This document shows, one piece after another, positions 23,743 to 33,265 of a stretch of 64,000 bases of DNA. Within the stretch, counting starts at the first letter, position 1. Every line of letters begins with the position of its first letter. The notes beneath the pieces were generated by a model that made no database searches, was not told where the DNA came from, and saw nothing but the letters and a program-made list of their open reading frames with translations. The stretch lies in contig JAECUM010004936.1 of the NCBI GenBank assembly GCA_016617855.1, positions 1 to 64,000 on the forward strand, read 5' to 3'. A program made the translations under genes and the position numbers. This stretch comes from Megalonaias nervosa (Eukaryota; Mollusca; Bivalvia; Unionida; Unionidae).

Positions 23743-24300
23743 TTATTTTTGACAAGGTTGACAACGTTGTGAAATCATGTGAGATTTCCACTGATGGAAG
23801 TCATGAGGCCATTGATGTACACTACGTTTCCTAGCTAAAGACAAAAGATAGCCATAATGGTCACAAAACCATCGATCTACTTTCTCATCGTTTCTAGAAG
23901 AGTTACGATCAAAATAAGTCACTAAATGTTCTAAAGGATATCCAAGACTGCGATTATGAAGAAAATACACACAATATTGTCCACACACCATGAAATCTGT
24001 GCCTTGTAATTTCACATTATTGTATCGTGTCGTCTGGGCATTTCTTCTCATAAAGTCAATGATGTCGTCTTCCAAAGGGGGTAATCCATACGAATCAAAA
24101 TATTCCACACAATCCTCTTGAGGGAAGTAGACGGCAACCCAGTGAGTTCCTGGGAGATGACTGTCGTCCGTGTTGATGACATAAGCTTGATGGTCTTGAG
24201 GTTTGCGATGAGGTAGTTCATCTTTAGCGCACACGACAGGATTCCAAGAAGCAGTATACGAACTATTGTTCAAAAGGTAATAAAGTTCCCAGGTATCCAT
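23743..24300 (-). CDS. PRO: Adenain-like cysteine protease
   Basis: 185 residues from ATG 24300, full length for the Polinton PRO family (relatives of adenovirus maturation protease and Ulp1-type peptidases). The start MDTWELYYLL is the family's usual opening. The expected catalytic His is in GTHWVAVYFP, the acidic residue in EYFDSYGLPP, and the nucleophile Cys in VCGQYCVYFL, preceded by the conserved Gln. The role would be cleavage of capsid and core proteins during virion maturation. No breaks. A minus-strand AATAAA lies about 45 nt past the stop (near 23694), so it appears to use ordinary polyadenylation, unlike genes A-E. Confidence 0.93.
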   Translation of the reverse strand: MDTWELYYLLNNSSYTASWNPVVCAKDELPHRKPQDHQAYVINTDDSHLPGTHWVAVYFPQEDCVEYFDSYGLPPLEDDIIDFMRRNAQTTRYNNVKLQGTDFMVCGQYCVYFLHNRSLGYPLEHLVTYFDRNSSRNDEKVDRWFCDHYGYLLSLARKRSVHQWPHDFHQWKSHMISQRCQPCQK

Positions 24301-24328
24301 TATTTTGTTTTGTTGTTTGTTTGTTTTT

Positions 24329-24835
24329 TCACAGGAAATGATAAGTCATCAATTCAATTCTGACATTTTGTTTGAAACGCTCTGTCAAGTAACCGTTTCT
24401 TCGCCTTGTCTCCGCACTCTGGGCTAAGAGAGATTCGATGCGATAGATCTCTAGAGTAGACAATGGTGGGCAGGAATGATCACGCAAGCCTTTATACCAC
24501 TCATGCAACACTGCTTCTTCCGAGGTGAGACTCCAAGCGTCGTCCAGATACTCGTTCAATTTTTCTTCTTGACTCATCATCATACATTTGTCGTGTTGAA
24601 TTTTACTGGGATGATCGTTTTGACATCCATAACAATCTTTCTTACTCAATTCCGTAATTTAATTCGCCAGGTGTTTGGCAAAACACGACACTAAATGTTG
24701 TTCTTGTTCTGGCCATATGGACTTGACTACTACCTCGTCCTCTTTCTCTTGGTCTTCGGGTTCTCTTTTCACGCTATCCTCCCATTCCATTTCCAAAGAT
24801 TCTCTACCGTTCAATGAGGGATAAGTGTCTTCCAT
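24329..24835 (-). pseudogene. Polinton conserved protein between PRO and MCP, one nonsense codon
   Basis: ATG at 24835 (MEDTYPSLNGRESLEM) lies 6 nt after the MCP stop. The frame is open to 24329 except for TAA at 24659-24661, after 58 codons. The N-terminal part is acidic. The C-terminal part has a Cys/His pattern (CYGCQNDHPSKIQHDKC) that could bind a metal, then a helical region ending ELMTYHFL. Similar Cys-x2-Cys...DHPS proteins occur beside capsid genes in other Polintons as I recall. The function is unknown. Confidence 0.65.
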
Positions 24836-24840
24836 TGTTT

Positions 24841-26160
24841 CTAATAGTCTAGAATGACTTCTCTCAAACTGTTGATTTCTATGGTATTATCGAATTCGGC
24901 ATACAAGATGACGTTGACCGTCTCGGTGAGAGCTTCTGGAAACTGAAGTTCCACACGCAGTTGACCGGATTTTATAGGGTGGAAATGTCCCTCATCGCTG
25001 CCTTGGTCTGGAGTGAAATCAAAGGCCCACAAAGTGTAACCTCCTACATAATCTTCGTACGAAATACCGTGACTGGTGTTGGTTCCTAGTTGCCCCGTAG
25101 CTTCGTACAGGGACAAGTACGATCTCAAGTAATTTTTCTGGGCAAAGTTAGGTTCGAAGGGTCTGGTACACAAAGTCTTGCCATCGCGACTGACTTCGAT
25201 CTTGGACACTTTGTAGTGCTTAAACTGGAAAGGATTTTGATCGTGGGCTCCGTTGAGGGCTGCGTTGCTGACGATACCAACAATTAAACGTTTGTGTAAC
25301 TGTCCTTGGAACAGATGATCTTCGATCTTGGATCGGAGTCCAGCAGCAATGGTGAATGTTTTCACTTCTACACGTCGTATCGGATACTTGGTGGTCGATC
25401 TGCTCAATGTTTGACTGATGTCGTTTCCAGCTTTAGGTAACACTTCTACGCGACGCACGTAAAGTCGGGCTTCTTGGATAATGGTTTTGTACTCGTTGGC
25501 ATGAGCCATCAAATGGAAAGCGACACTGCTGCGATAGAGTCTCAGGCGAATACCCACTTCGTTCAGCAAATACTTTTCTTGCAGCCACATGTCCAAATGC
25601 AAACGATCCATCAGTTCTAAATTACGACCTTGCAGGGTTTTCTTTCGACGGTCGTTAAAGCCCACATTGTGAGGATCGTTATCGGCTGTCAGGGCTGTGT
25701 CGTTAAACTTGTTATCACCTGCGGTGTCAGGTTTCCAAACTACGCAAGCATCCACATGAGTGTTCTTGGCCTCTTTTCCGTACGTCAAGAGATTTTCCAG
25801 GTACGCTCGGTAAGGGTAAGTATCCATGCTACTGCTGACCAGTTTGTTATTCAAGTACAAATCCACTTCGCTGAACAAGGAATGCATGGAATTGTTGACT
25901 GGAGCTACTCTAACATCGTCTCCCGGATTGGTGTTGTCTGTTTTGATCACTTTGTGTTTCAGATACAAGTAACTGCTATTCAGATCGATGTAATCTTCGG
26001 GTTGTCCTTTGATTTCAAACTCGATGGGAGCTGAATCCGTCAAAGAGGAGACGGGATGAAATTCGACCCATTGGGATACTTGCATTGTCATCACGTTGGG
26101 CGGCATGGCAAACAGATCCAGTTCCGACTTGGAACAAGAGCAAGACTCTTGGTGCATCAT
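24841..26160 (-). CDS. MCP: Polinton major capsid protein (double jelly-roll)
   Basis: 439 residues from ATG 26160; the frame extends seven codons further without an ATG. The family signature is clear: CSCSKSELDLF near the start, QWVEFHPVSSL, DYIDLNSSYLYLKHKV, NSMHSLFSEVDLYLN and TYPYRAYLENLL in the first jelly roll. The second includes KIEVSRDGKTL, YLSLYEATGQLG, DYVGGYTLWAFDFTPDQ and the ending VNVILYAEFDNTIEI. It forms the hexon-like shell of the predicted virion. The length is normal and there are no breaks in 440 codons, in contrast to most neighbours. It is often annotated as F54H12.2-like in animal genomes. Confidence 0.96.
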   Translation of the reverse strand: MMHQESCSCSKSELDLFAMPPNVMTMQVSQWVEFHPVSSLTDSAPIEFEIKGQPEDYIDLNSSYLYLKHKVIKTDNTNPGDDVRVAPVNNSMHSLFSEVDLYLNNKLVSSSMDTYPYRAYLENLLTYGKEAKNTHVDACVVWKPDTAGDNKFNDTALTADNDPHNVGFNDRRKKTLQGRNLELMDRLHLDMWLQEKYLLNEVGIRLRLYRSSVAFHLMAHANEYKTIIQEARLYVRRVEVLPKAGNDISQTLSRSTTKYPIRRVEVKTFTIAAGLRSKIEDHLFQGQLHKRLIVGIVSNAALNGAHDQNPFQFKHYKVSKIEVSRDGKTLCTRPFEPNFAQKNYLRSYLSLYEATGQLGTNTSHGISYEDYVGGYTLWAFDFTPDQGSDEGHFHPIKSGQLRVELQFPEALTETVNVILYAEFDNTIEINSLREVILDY

Positions 26161-26187
26161 TTTCTCTGATTTAATAATCAAAAACGT

Positions 26188-26610
26188 CTAACTCTCGGAC
26201 AGTTTTTCTTTTCTTAGTCTTTCTAGCTCTAGGGATGTGAAGTCCTCTGAAGGGGTGTTTTCGTCATCTTTTTCTGCCTTGTCCTTGTTGTGGCGTCCGG
26301 GAAGCAGGAATGTCTGACTCGGCATCGCCCAGGGCATTATAGGAGTTTCTCGCCGACCCAAAATGTCTTTACCCGTTTGAAGCAAGACATTTTTGCCTGC
26401 TCTCAAGAGAGCTTCTTTGGGGTTTTGTTTGTCAATGATGACATTTTGGAGAAATTCTTTGCCGTGCGTCAACGCGGCATCTTTCAAGTAGTGCAATCCT
26501 CGTGTCACCATCGGTTTCAAAACGGGAGCCACCGAATGAAAGGCTGATTTGAGCATATCTCCTACACCATGTCCTCGTTGTCGAGCGACTCCTCGGTACA
26601 CAGGATACAT
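26188..26610 (-). CDS. Small basic Polinton capsid-associated protein
   Basis: 140 residues from ATG 26610 (MYPVYRGVARQRGHGVGDML), in the fixed slot between MCP and penton. The glycine-rich RGHGVG resembles the adenain-type cleavage motif, so PRO may process it. The middle is an amphipathic, basic helical stretch (VTRGLHYLKDAAL, EALLRAGKNVLLQTGKDIL), and the tail is charged. Comparable Polinton proteins are thought to be internal or membrane-active capsid components. That role is inference here. No breaks. Confidence 0.7.
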   Translation of the reverse strand: MYPVYRGVARQRGHGVGDMLKSAFHSVAPVLKPMVTRGLHYLKDAALTHGKEFLQNVIIDKQNPKEALLRAGKNVLLQTGKDILGRRETPIMPWAMPSQTFLLPGRHNKDKAEKDDENTPSEDFTSLELERLRKEKLSES

Positions 26611-26623
26611 GACTGACAAAAGG

Positions 26624-27493
26624 TTAGAGTAATCGTTTTCGAAAATGGAGTTTCACTGTGACTTTCCCTTTGGTGAATGGAATATTTTGTCCCAGATCTC
26701 CTTTTATAGTAATGTTGACAGTGTCGAAATACGACTTACTGACGGGCAAATAGTGAGGATGTATAAATTCGCGGTGAACGTGATAGGTGTTTCCACCTTC
26801 CTCGTCAGCGTTCGTGGCAGAATCCACTTTGAAAGGAATGACACGCAGTAACGGTACGGAGGTGTGTCCCACCACGTTGTACTCCACCACATCGGAGTAC
26901 ACAAAAATAAAATTCACTCCTTGGTTCGTTTCTACAGGGAATCTAAACTTTTTCGCAAAATCCGAGTTACCGGTCACGGCTAGTATTTTGTTTGCAATAT
27001 TGATCAACTTAGTGTCTCCACCCAAAATGTCATACAATTCAGAGCAAAATGTCATGGCCAATGCTTTGTACTCTGGAAATTTGATGAGTAGGCGACCAGA
27101 TATTTTGTGGTAATCGATCGTGACACTTGTTCTGGTTTTCTCTAATACTTTACCAAACACGTTATTGAACCTGTCAGCAATAGTGTTCACCAAATGTTGA
27201 CCACTAAAATAATAGCCTGAGGGAATTTTCAACCGATCAGTGGTTCGTTTAGTTTTGGGGTCTTGCGATTACATAGAGTCAGCTACACTGCTGCGTTCAT
27301 CCAAGCCTTGTTGCACTTGCTCGTCAAGAACTTCCACCGCAAAAGTGTTTAGATTAGGAAGGATATTTAGGATTTGTGTAGGGTGAATCATTTCCACTAA
27401 AGCCACTTCCCAATGGGCTTCGTGATCCAATTGGATGGCCTGAGGTAATCTGGCCGTGTAACAGCACAAAGTGTTATTGGGAAACTCCTCCAT
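26624..27493 (-). pseudogene. mCP: Polinton penton/minor capsid protein, one nonsense codon
   Basis: One continuous frame from ATG 27493 (MEEFPNNTLCCYTARLP) to 26624, about 290 codons, interrupted by a single TAA at 27269-27271 after 74 codons. The N-terminal block with DHEAHWEVALVEMIHP and the later IPSGYYFSGQHLVN, VPLLRVIPF and a C-terminal VTVKLHFRKRLL are typical of the Polinton single jelly-roll penton. Both parts remain in the same frame, so a point change is the simplest cause. It occupies capsid vertices in the family model. Confidence 0.88.
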
Positions 27494-27513
27494 GGAATTA
27501 TCACTGGGTAACG

Positions 27514-27935
27514 TTAAGTAAAATTGGTTGTTCCTAATTCCACAGTTCTAGTGTCCAAGGAGTCACTGGAGGTCAGAGGAGTGTCTAAAAGAGGATGGTT
27601 AGAGTGACTGTTGGATGGGGGACTAACGTTGGACGCAAGATTCCCGTTGTTGTTTCCGTTAGAGGAATATTTCAGAGACCGATTGGGAAGAAAGTAACCA
27701 TGCAACTGCTAAGTAAAATGGTCCACAATTGTTTGTCTCCTTGTTGCAAACTCAAGTTGGCAATGGCAGCACCGATGATATCATACACCACAAAGATTTG
27801 GCAGAAAAAGACTATTTGCGTTTTAGGCACACGTTCTCCACACCACACCAACAAGGGTTGCTTTTGTAGATCTTGCAGAGAAGAACTGGGCGACGGAGTG
27901 ATTACTGCGGTAGCTGAGGCTGTGTTGAAGGGCAT
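27514..27935 (-). pseudogene. Polinton two-TM membrane protein, frameshifted
   Basis: ATG at 27935 (MPFNTASATAVITP) lies 5 nt past the integrase stop. Two hydrophobic segments are visible: IVFFCQIFVVYDIIGAAIA and LWTILLSSCMV. After the second, the frame is lost near 27704 and similarity continues in another frame (GYFLPNRSLKY followed by an Asn/Ser-rich tail) to TAA at 27514. A small membrane protein of this kind, with a short motif after the second TM, is common between integrase and penton in Polintons. The function is unknown. Confidence 0.75.
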
Positions 27936-27940
27936 GATGG

Positions 27941-29053
27941 TCACTTCTTTGTATAGTCAATGAGTTGCGAAGCGTAGATCCAAGAGTCAAAACTGGGAGG
28001 ATATCCTTTCCAACGTACTTTGACTTCTTTGACACGTCGTTTTCCCACTTTTCGGGTTCTTCGATCGAGAATGCTTTCGATCTCGTACACGTCGTCTTCT
28101 TTTTTGGTCACACGTTGTAACTCGGGCAAGTAAAACGTTCATTTTAACACTTCCCCGTTCATGTCTTCCAATTTATAGACGGGAGGAAGACGGCCACGCA
28201 CACGTTCGGTGACACGAAACAATTCGGTGGTCCAATTGGGTAAGTAACCTTTGTCGAAAGTGCGTTTGGTTTTGCCAATGCGCACCAAATCTCCTGCTGC
28301 CAACACTACACCTTTCTTGGGGATAGTCACTGTCGGGGACGTACCAAACAGGCGCTCGAAGACGGTCACTTCGTTGTCGGGAGTCACTTCTTGGGGGGTA
28401 CGTCCGATGCTCCGATGGTAAGATTGGTTGTACGATTGGACGAGGTGTGGCAAGACGTCGAAGTACTTGAGAGTGTGTTGATGCGTAAAATATTTCCACA
28501 TGCGTTCTTTCAAGGTGTGTTGAAAACGTTCCACGATGCTGGCTTTGGTTTCGGGATTCTCGGTGGTGAACAAATGTATGTCACGTATCTTCAATTCTTT
28601 TTGGAAAGCTTGGTTCAGAAATTCGGTGCATTTGTCAGTTTGCCATCGAAGAGGGTGACACCCACTTTGTTTCAACACCAGTTGAAGGGCTCGCACTAAC
28701 TCACTGCTCGATTTGGAAGTCAATGGCATGACACAAGCAAATTTGGAAAAGACGTCGATGACACAAAACAAAAATTTGAAACCACGATTGTAGGTTGTCA
28801 AATGAGAGACATCAGATAAATCGGTTTGCCATTGATGATCGATGCCTTCCACTCGGGTGCGACTTCTGCAAAATTTTCGTCGAATGGGTTTGTGTAAGGC
28901 GTACGTGGCTTGTTCTTGTAACCAGCGTTGCACTTGAGGTAAATGGATACTTTTCAGTCGAATTTTGGCAGCACGATACAATTTCTGAACTCCTCCGTAA
29001 CCTGCGGGATGGGATGGATCGTAGTAAATGCTGGCTCACACCACCTTCTCCAT
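27941..29053 (-). pseudogene. INT: Polinton retroviral-type integrase with chromodomain, two nonsense codons
   Basis: ATG 29053 to TGA 27941, one frame throughout, cut by TGA at 29036-29038 (codon 6) and TGA at 28139-28141 (between core and chromodomain). The DDE core is recognisable: first Asp in HQWQTDLSDVSH, second in LRWQTDKCTEFLN (Cys where Gly is usual), Glu in KASIVERFQHTL. A post-core SH3-like part (AAGDLVRIGKTKRTFDKGYL) precedes a chromodomain (VYEIESILDRR, VKVRWKGYPPSFDSW). The enzyme would insert the element with a 6-bp target duplication. The catalytic triad survives, but neither break leaves a full-length product. Confidence 0.93.
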
Positions 29054-29056
29054 TTT

Positions 29057-29694
29057 TTAATAAGTGATCCACTCTTCACCGATGCTCCTCTTTTCTTCTT
29101 GTGGTATTTTCTTGTATTGTAATGCTTTACGTGTCCGACGAGCGATAGGTGTCGAGGAGGAAGATGTCTGAACTGGGATAATCAGTTCTTGTTTCACTTC
29201 TGGTTTCCCTTCTTTTTTTTCTCTTCTGAGGAAGAAGGGGTAGCCATCATCTTTTTAATCCAACCAATTCTGGATGTAAGTGGTGTTGTTAACTTGCATA
29301 CTTTTTCTGGTGGAGTTTGAAGCTCTTCTTTTTCTGTCTTGATCACTGGGACTAGTGGTCGTGGACTTTCTGTCTTGATTACTGGGGCTAGTGGTGGTGG
29401 TAGTGGTGATGGACTTTTCATCAAGGCCTTAAAATCTTTCATAGTGGGTAGAGCTGTTTCGTCTAAAGCTTTCTGGTGAAAGAGTTGCAGTCATTGCAAC
29501 AATTGACCGTGCCGTTGAGATTTTTCCGTTTCTGACATATCGCTGATATCCATCAATTATTACAATTCCTGTTGTAACTGGGACATCTCGGTCAAATGAG
29601 GATTGTGAGGTAAATGCGGGGTTCGTTGTTCTTGCCAACGATGGTATTCCATCCATCGTTTGTAAGGCACTAAAGCCAGTTTTCGTCCTTCCAT
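29057..29694 (-). pseudogene. Polinton conserved protein upstream of integrase, multiply broken
   Basis: ATG 29694 (MEGRKLALVPYKRWMEYHRW) opens a frame with tandem stops TAA TAA at 29562-29557 and TGA at 29493-29491. It then continues with KDFKALMKSPSPLP and repeated VIKTE motifs. A frame change in an A-rich run near 29210-29222 leads to the true C-terminus (IARRTRKALQYKK) at TAA 29057, 4 nt before the integrase ATG. Basic, low-complexity, possibly nuclear. VIKTE resembles a sumoylation-type motif (hydrophobic-Lys-x-Glu), which is only suggestive. Confidence 0.65.
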
Positions 29695-29766
29695 CGGATT
29701 TCAATGATCACGTCTGAGATCTTTTGACTCCAAAGGCCCCTTTTATCTTCTTGGACCTTTTTGTCT

Positions 29767-30220
29767 TCATCCTCCCAGGATGTTTCCCAATAGTCCTTTC
29801 AGCAAGGGTCCTCCTATTGTTCCCATTACTCCATTCAGTAAAGGTCCTCCTATTGTGCCCATTACTCCTTTTAGTAACATGGGTAAAAAGGGCAAAATTC
29901 CTCCGCGTTGCACCAACATCTTTTTCTTTTCACCAATGGATATTTTCTTTTGGACCATTTGGCGAAGAACGTGTAGATGTTTGGCTAAGCATTTTTTCTG
30001 GTGTTTAGACAAAGGTATTGTGCCTTTCAAGACATTCAGACAACATTCGCACACGGTATCGATGACGTCTTTGGAGACAGTTTCAATGAGTTTTTTTCGC
30101 ATGGGTGGAGGAGCTTTGGACAGGACGGACAACATGTCCCAATGTTTGACTAAACGAGGTGGCAGTATTTTCCTTTTATCCTTCGGGGGTAGAAGAGGAA
30201 TGTCTTTTTTGGGGTGACAT
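29767..30220 (-). pseudogene. Polinton conserved protein with Cys-rich middle and Gly-rich hydrophobic tail
   Basis: The long frame (ending 29767) carries RKKLIETVSKDVIDTVCECC, LKGTIPLSKHQKKCLAKH, a basic KKISIGEKKKMLVQRGGILP and a repeated hydrophobic GVMGTIGGPLL tail. This architecture is common in Polintons. The best ATG is at 30220 in a neighbouring frame (MSPQKRH), requiring a one-base change in the following A-run. Alternatively the gene starts internally at the ATG before LSVLSKAPP. The Gly-rich hydrophobic tail suggests membrane contact. A TATA-like box lies near 30295. Confidence 0.65.
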
Positions 30221-30314
30221 CTTTCTCAGTTGGTTCGTTGGTTCCGTGGCACACAGCAAAAAATACACTAACGTCGATGACTTGTCACACGGTCTTTTAT
30301 CATTTTTTGGGGGA

Positions 30315-30512
30315 CTACCGCTTCGTCATAAAGGTGACGATGTGTTTTCCAAAATCGCCAAAGAATCCTCCTCTCTGGTGGCTCCCCTTTTTCTTTGGAC
30401 GAGTGTGTCTTTTCTGGGGGTGACGTCTATGTTTGACTAAGCGTTTTTTCGGATGACGAAACTGTCTTTTTCTTTTTCCTTTCTGGACAGAAAAACGACA
30501 ATGAGGATACAT
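30315..30512 (-). CDS. pX-like highly basic core protein 1
   Basis: 65 residues from ATG 30512 (MYPHCRFSVQKGKRKRQF). The frame stays open 15 codons upstream, but a TATA box (gataaaag, 30559-30566) is too close to that upstream ATG, favouring 30512. The composition is dominated by Lys/Arg/His (RHPKKRLVKHRRHPQKRH) and then QRGGFFGDFGK, like adenovirus pX/mu-type DNA-condensing core peptides. It is a paralogue of the gene at 30567-30821. Its predicted role is packing DNA in the virion. Intact. Confidence 0.65.
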   Translation of the reverse strand: MYPHCRFSVQKGKRKRQFRHPKKRLVKHRRHPQKRHTRPKKKGSHQRGGFFGDFGKHIVTFMTKR

Positions 30513-30566
30513 CTTTTGGTGCACAACATACACTGATGCCCATGACTCGACAAGCATCCTTTTATC

Positions 30567-30821
30567 TTATTGTTTCTTTAGGAAGTTGTTCTCTAACTTT
30601 GTGGCGAAATTATCTACTAACTTATCCATATTAATGTAAAATCCTCCCCTTTGTTGGCTTCTCCTTTTTTTATTTGGACGAGTGTGTCTTTTCAAAGGGT
30701 GACGTCGATGTTTGGCTAAGCGCTTTTTAGGATGACGTGACTATCTTTTTCGTTTTCCTTTTTCTTTTTGGACCGAAGAAGGAACACGATGGTAACGGTG
30801 TGTACGTCTTGGAGGGGACAT
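30567..30821 (-). pseudogene. pX-like basic core protein 2, one nonsense codon
   Basis: ATG 30821 (MSPPRRTHRYHRVPSS) to TAA 30567, with an in-frame TAG at 30741-30743. The blocks HPKKRLAKHRRHP, KRHTRP and QQRGGF match the neighbouring gene at 30315-30512 in order, so the two are tandem duplicates. The C-terminal part is acidic/helical and longer. A TATA box (TATAAAAG) lies at 30871-30880, about 50 nt upstream of the ATG. Confidence 0.65.
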
Positions 30822-30876
30822 CTTTGGGCGTTTAGCAGCACAAAAACACTGATCCGTATTGTTTGACTCAGGTCTT

Positions 30877-31605
30877 TTATACTGGAATGCGTCGCCACTG
30901 ATTGTCTTTACGTCGTATCAACTTGATGACAGGCAACATACGTCGTGGAGGAGTTCGAAACGGACTAAATCGGGACAGTTCTTGCTTGGACAAATCCAGT
31001 AAACTCTGTAACACACCCGTTCTCTCTTGGACTTTGATTTTGGGGGCAGGTACTTTGTGAGCAGCGGCCACTGCCGCTAAAGAGGAAGAGGGTGTCACCG
31101 CTGGAAGAGAAGTTTTTGCAGACACTCTCTTGCGGGTAGAAGCTGTTTTCTGTGGACTTTTCTTTTTCTTTTTCTTAGGCTGTGACCTGGTCTTGACACC
31201 GTTGCTCTTTTTCTTTTTCTTCTGGGTACGTTTTGGCCTGGCTTTTTTCTTGCGGACGACTTTGGGAACATTAGGATCCCATTTTAAGAGGGAACGAATG
31301 ATGACATCTCCTAGAGATCCGCTTCCTCCAGGTTTCAAAATGATTTGCTTTTTGGTTTGAGTGTCAATGCGAGGATCAGCTAGCTGCGTCAAGGCGACTT
31401 TGTTTCTCTCAAAAAAACGTTTGGTTTGATGTGGAATCTGATTGATGCCTTGCAGTAATTGACGTGCTGTCACCGTAAACCATCGCAAGACTTCTTTGAG
31501 ACTAGCTTCTAAGACACGATCACGTATGTGTGGATTTTTTTCGCGACTGATACCGTACAAGGTACGAATCAATTTAATGGGAAGATGAGACTGAAGGAAC
31601 GTCAT
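30877..31605 (-). CDS. Lysine-rich Polinton protein
   Basis: 242 residues from ATG 31605 (MTFLQSHLPIKLIRTLYG). The open frame extends 59 codons further into the ATPase C-terminus, but a TATA box (TATAAAAACC, 31641-31650) just upstream supports this start. The N-terminal third is helical (LEASLKEVLRWFTVTARQLL), followed by KPGGSGSLGDVIIRSLLKW. A long Lys-rich stretch comes next (RKKKARPKRTQKKKKKS and similar), then a Ser/Ala-rich linker and a C-terminal basic tail. It is a likely DNA-binding or internal virion protein; the function is unproven. Intact. Confidence 0.65.
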   Translation of the reverse strand: MTFLQSHLPIKLIRTLYGISREKNPHIRDRVLEASLKEVLRWFTVTARQLLQGINQIPHQTKRFFERNKVALTQLADPRIDTQTKKQIILKPGGSGSLGDVIIRSLLKWDPNVPKVVRKKKARPKRTQKKKKKSNGVKTRSQPKKKKKKSPQKTASTRKRVSAKTSLPAVTPSSSLAAVAAAHKVPAPKIKVQERTGVLQSLLDLSKQELSRFSPFRTPPRRMLPVIKLIRRKDNQWRRIPV

Positions 31606-31670
31606 GTTGACGATGTGTGAGACAGAGCCAAAGTGACCGAGGTTTTTATAGACTTTTTTTGTGATTGTGA

Positions 31671-32357
31671 TTAAATCGACGAAAGGGACGTGTACACGAC
31701 AGGCCCTCCGTCTTGGCACCAGTGGTGAAACAGATGGGTACGAAATTGCAAATAATCGGGAGTGGTGGGGTTTTAAATCCACGAGTAAATAAGCGTGTGG
31801 AGTTTGAGTGGCATCGTCGTACGCATGACTTCTACTTGCAATTTATCTCTAGGGCTTTTAAACAACACCACGTAATGAGCATTGAGACTGATGGTACGAT
31901 GGGCTTTACTTTGTTGAAACAAATTTTGGGTGATGTAAATGACACTGGCATTACGATGATGCCCTATGCACGTAAACCAGAGTTTAATTTCTTCTTCGTT
32001 TTCTCCTAACATGTCGTCAAAAATAACCAAATGAGTTTGACTAGGGTTAGACACGATCCCGCCGTCCTCGCCAGGAATGCCTTCCACAAAGACGATGGAA
32101 TCGCCTTGACTTTCTCGCAGAAGTCTGTTCGCCGGTTGCCACTCTTTGAAACACAACACGATTCGTTGAGGTGGACGATCGATCAAATGATGTTTATGTT
32201 CGATCAAACGTTTTACAAATTCGGTTTTGCCGGAATCGCTAGGTCCAGCAATGACCATGTTAAAGGGATGGCGAAGTTACAAGGCCTCCCAACTAGTCCG
32301 ATCGTCAATTACTTTGACAGTGGAGGAAGAGGGAGTAGAGACAGTAGAGGTTGCCAT
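31671..32357 (-). pseudogene. ATP: FtsK/HerA-type packaging ATPase, broken
   Basis: ATG 32357 (MATSTVSTPSSS), TAA in frame at 32277-32279, then the P-loop GPSDSGKTEFV (Walker A) and HLVIFDDML (Walker B), YITQNLFQQ and SLNAHYVVLFKSPRD. The C-terminus is scrambled. Similarity moves to a second frame (DDATQTPHAYLLVDLKP) after what looks like a short deletion near 31800, then back to the first frame (TTPDYLQFRTHLF) within about 40 nt, ending near 31671. The enzyme would pump DNA into capsids. A TATA box lies at 32407-32413, about 50 nt before the ATG. Confidence 0.9.
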
Positions 32358-32444
32358 AGTAGTGTAAGAAATGTCACTTTTGACACGAAGACAGACAAGA
32401 CAAGAGTTTTTATACTTTTTTTCAGGACACGTTTAGTGTCATCT

Positions 32445-33229
32445 TTAATGGTGAACAACACGAAAGACAAAAATACATAAAAACCAAATGGTTAAGTATT
32501 TGAATAAAAGACATATCAAAACGATCATAATGGAATATAAACAAGTCTCTGTACAACATTTGTGGTGATCAAGAGGTGAAATCGTAGGGATAGTGTGTAA
32601 TGTTTTGAGAGTCTCTACACTCCTTGGCACAGTCACACAAGAGTCCTCCCGGAATGGCCTCTCGGGGATGTCGATAATGGTCCTGTCCTGACGAGAGTGG
32701 CTTTCCTCGGTCACAACTTCTTCTGGCACTGTCACTAACACTGGTTTAAAAGTTACTTTTTTCACTGAACGTTTTAATTTTTTAGGATTACAAATCTTTT
32801 GCATAGTGTGCCATTTCTTTTGTCCTAGCCTCAAACCCCCAACTTTTCCAGTCACGTACATCATTCCAGTGAGGGTGTAAGTCACAAGCTACACACACGT
32901 TGTCGTACACATCTTCAGTGCCTAAAAGTTGACGAATCTTGTTTTCCCGTAGAGGCTGAGAAGTATCAAGATGAAAGCGCAAAGCTTTCAGCAGAATGAG
33001 TCTCTCGTGTACATTTAAAGGGGCCCTCTTTCATGCTTTTTGGAGTGGTATGTACTGTTCGTAAGGAGCCCACAAGGAATCGGCTGGTAAACGAAATCCC
33101 AGAAAGCAAGTCACTAAGACACACTACACGTCGACCCCAATTCAATGGACACAGTTCTCGTAATAGATGATCGTAATCCTCTACCGTTTGAATAGTGTCA
33201 TTGATTTCCTTCCACGGAATCTGTTGCAT
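32445..33229 (-). pseudogene. Polinton accessory gene with C-terminal TM, two frameshifts
   Basis: The likely start is ATG 33229 (MQQIPWKEINDTIQTVEDYD); an upstream ATG at 33253 is only about 10 nt from a TATA box (33261-33270). The first frame carries LNWGRRVVCLSDLL. It shifts near 33025 to a frame with QPLRENKIRQLLG, DNVCVACDLHPHWND and RDWKSWG, then near 32840 to a frame with LGQKKWHTMQKI, a Val/Glu-rich stretch and a final hydrophobic segment (SIMIVLICLLFKYL). The family is unknown. CVACDLHPHW could be a metal site. Confidence 0.5.
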
Positions 33230-33265
33230 CACGAATGATAAAGGTCGTGGCATGGTAGTCCGTTT

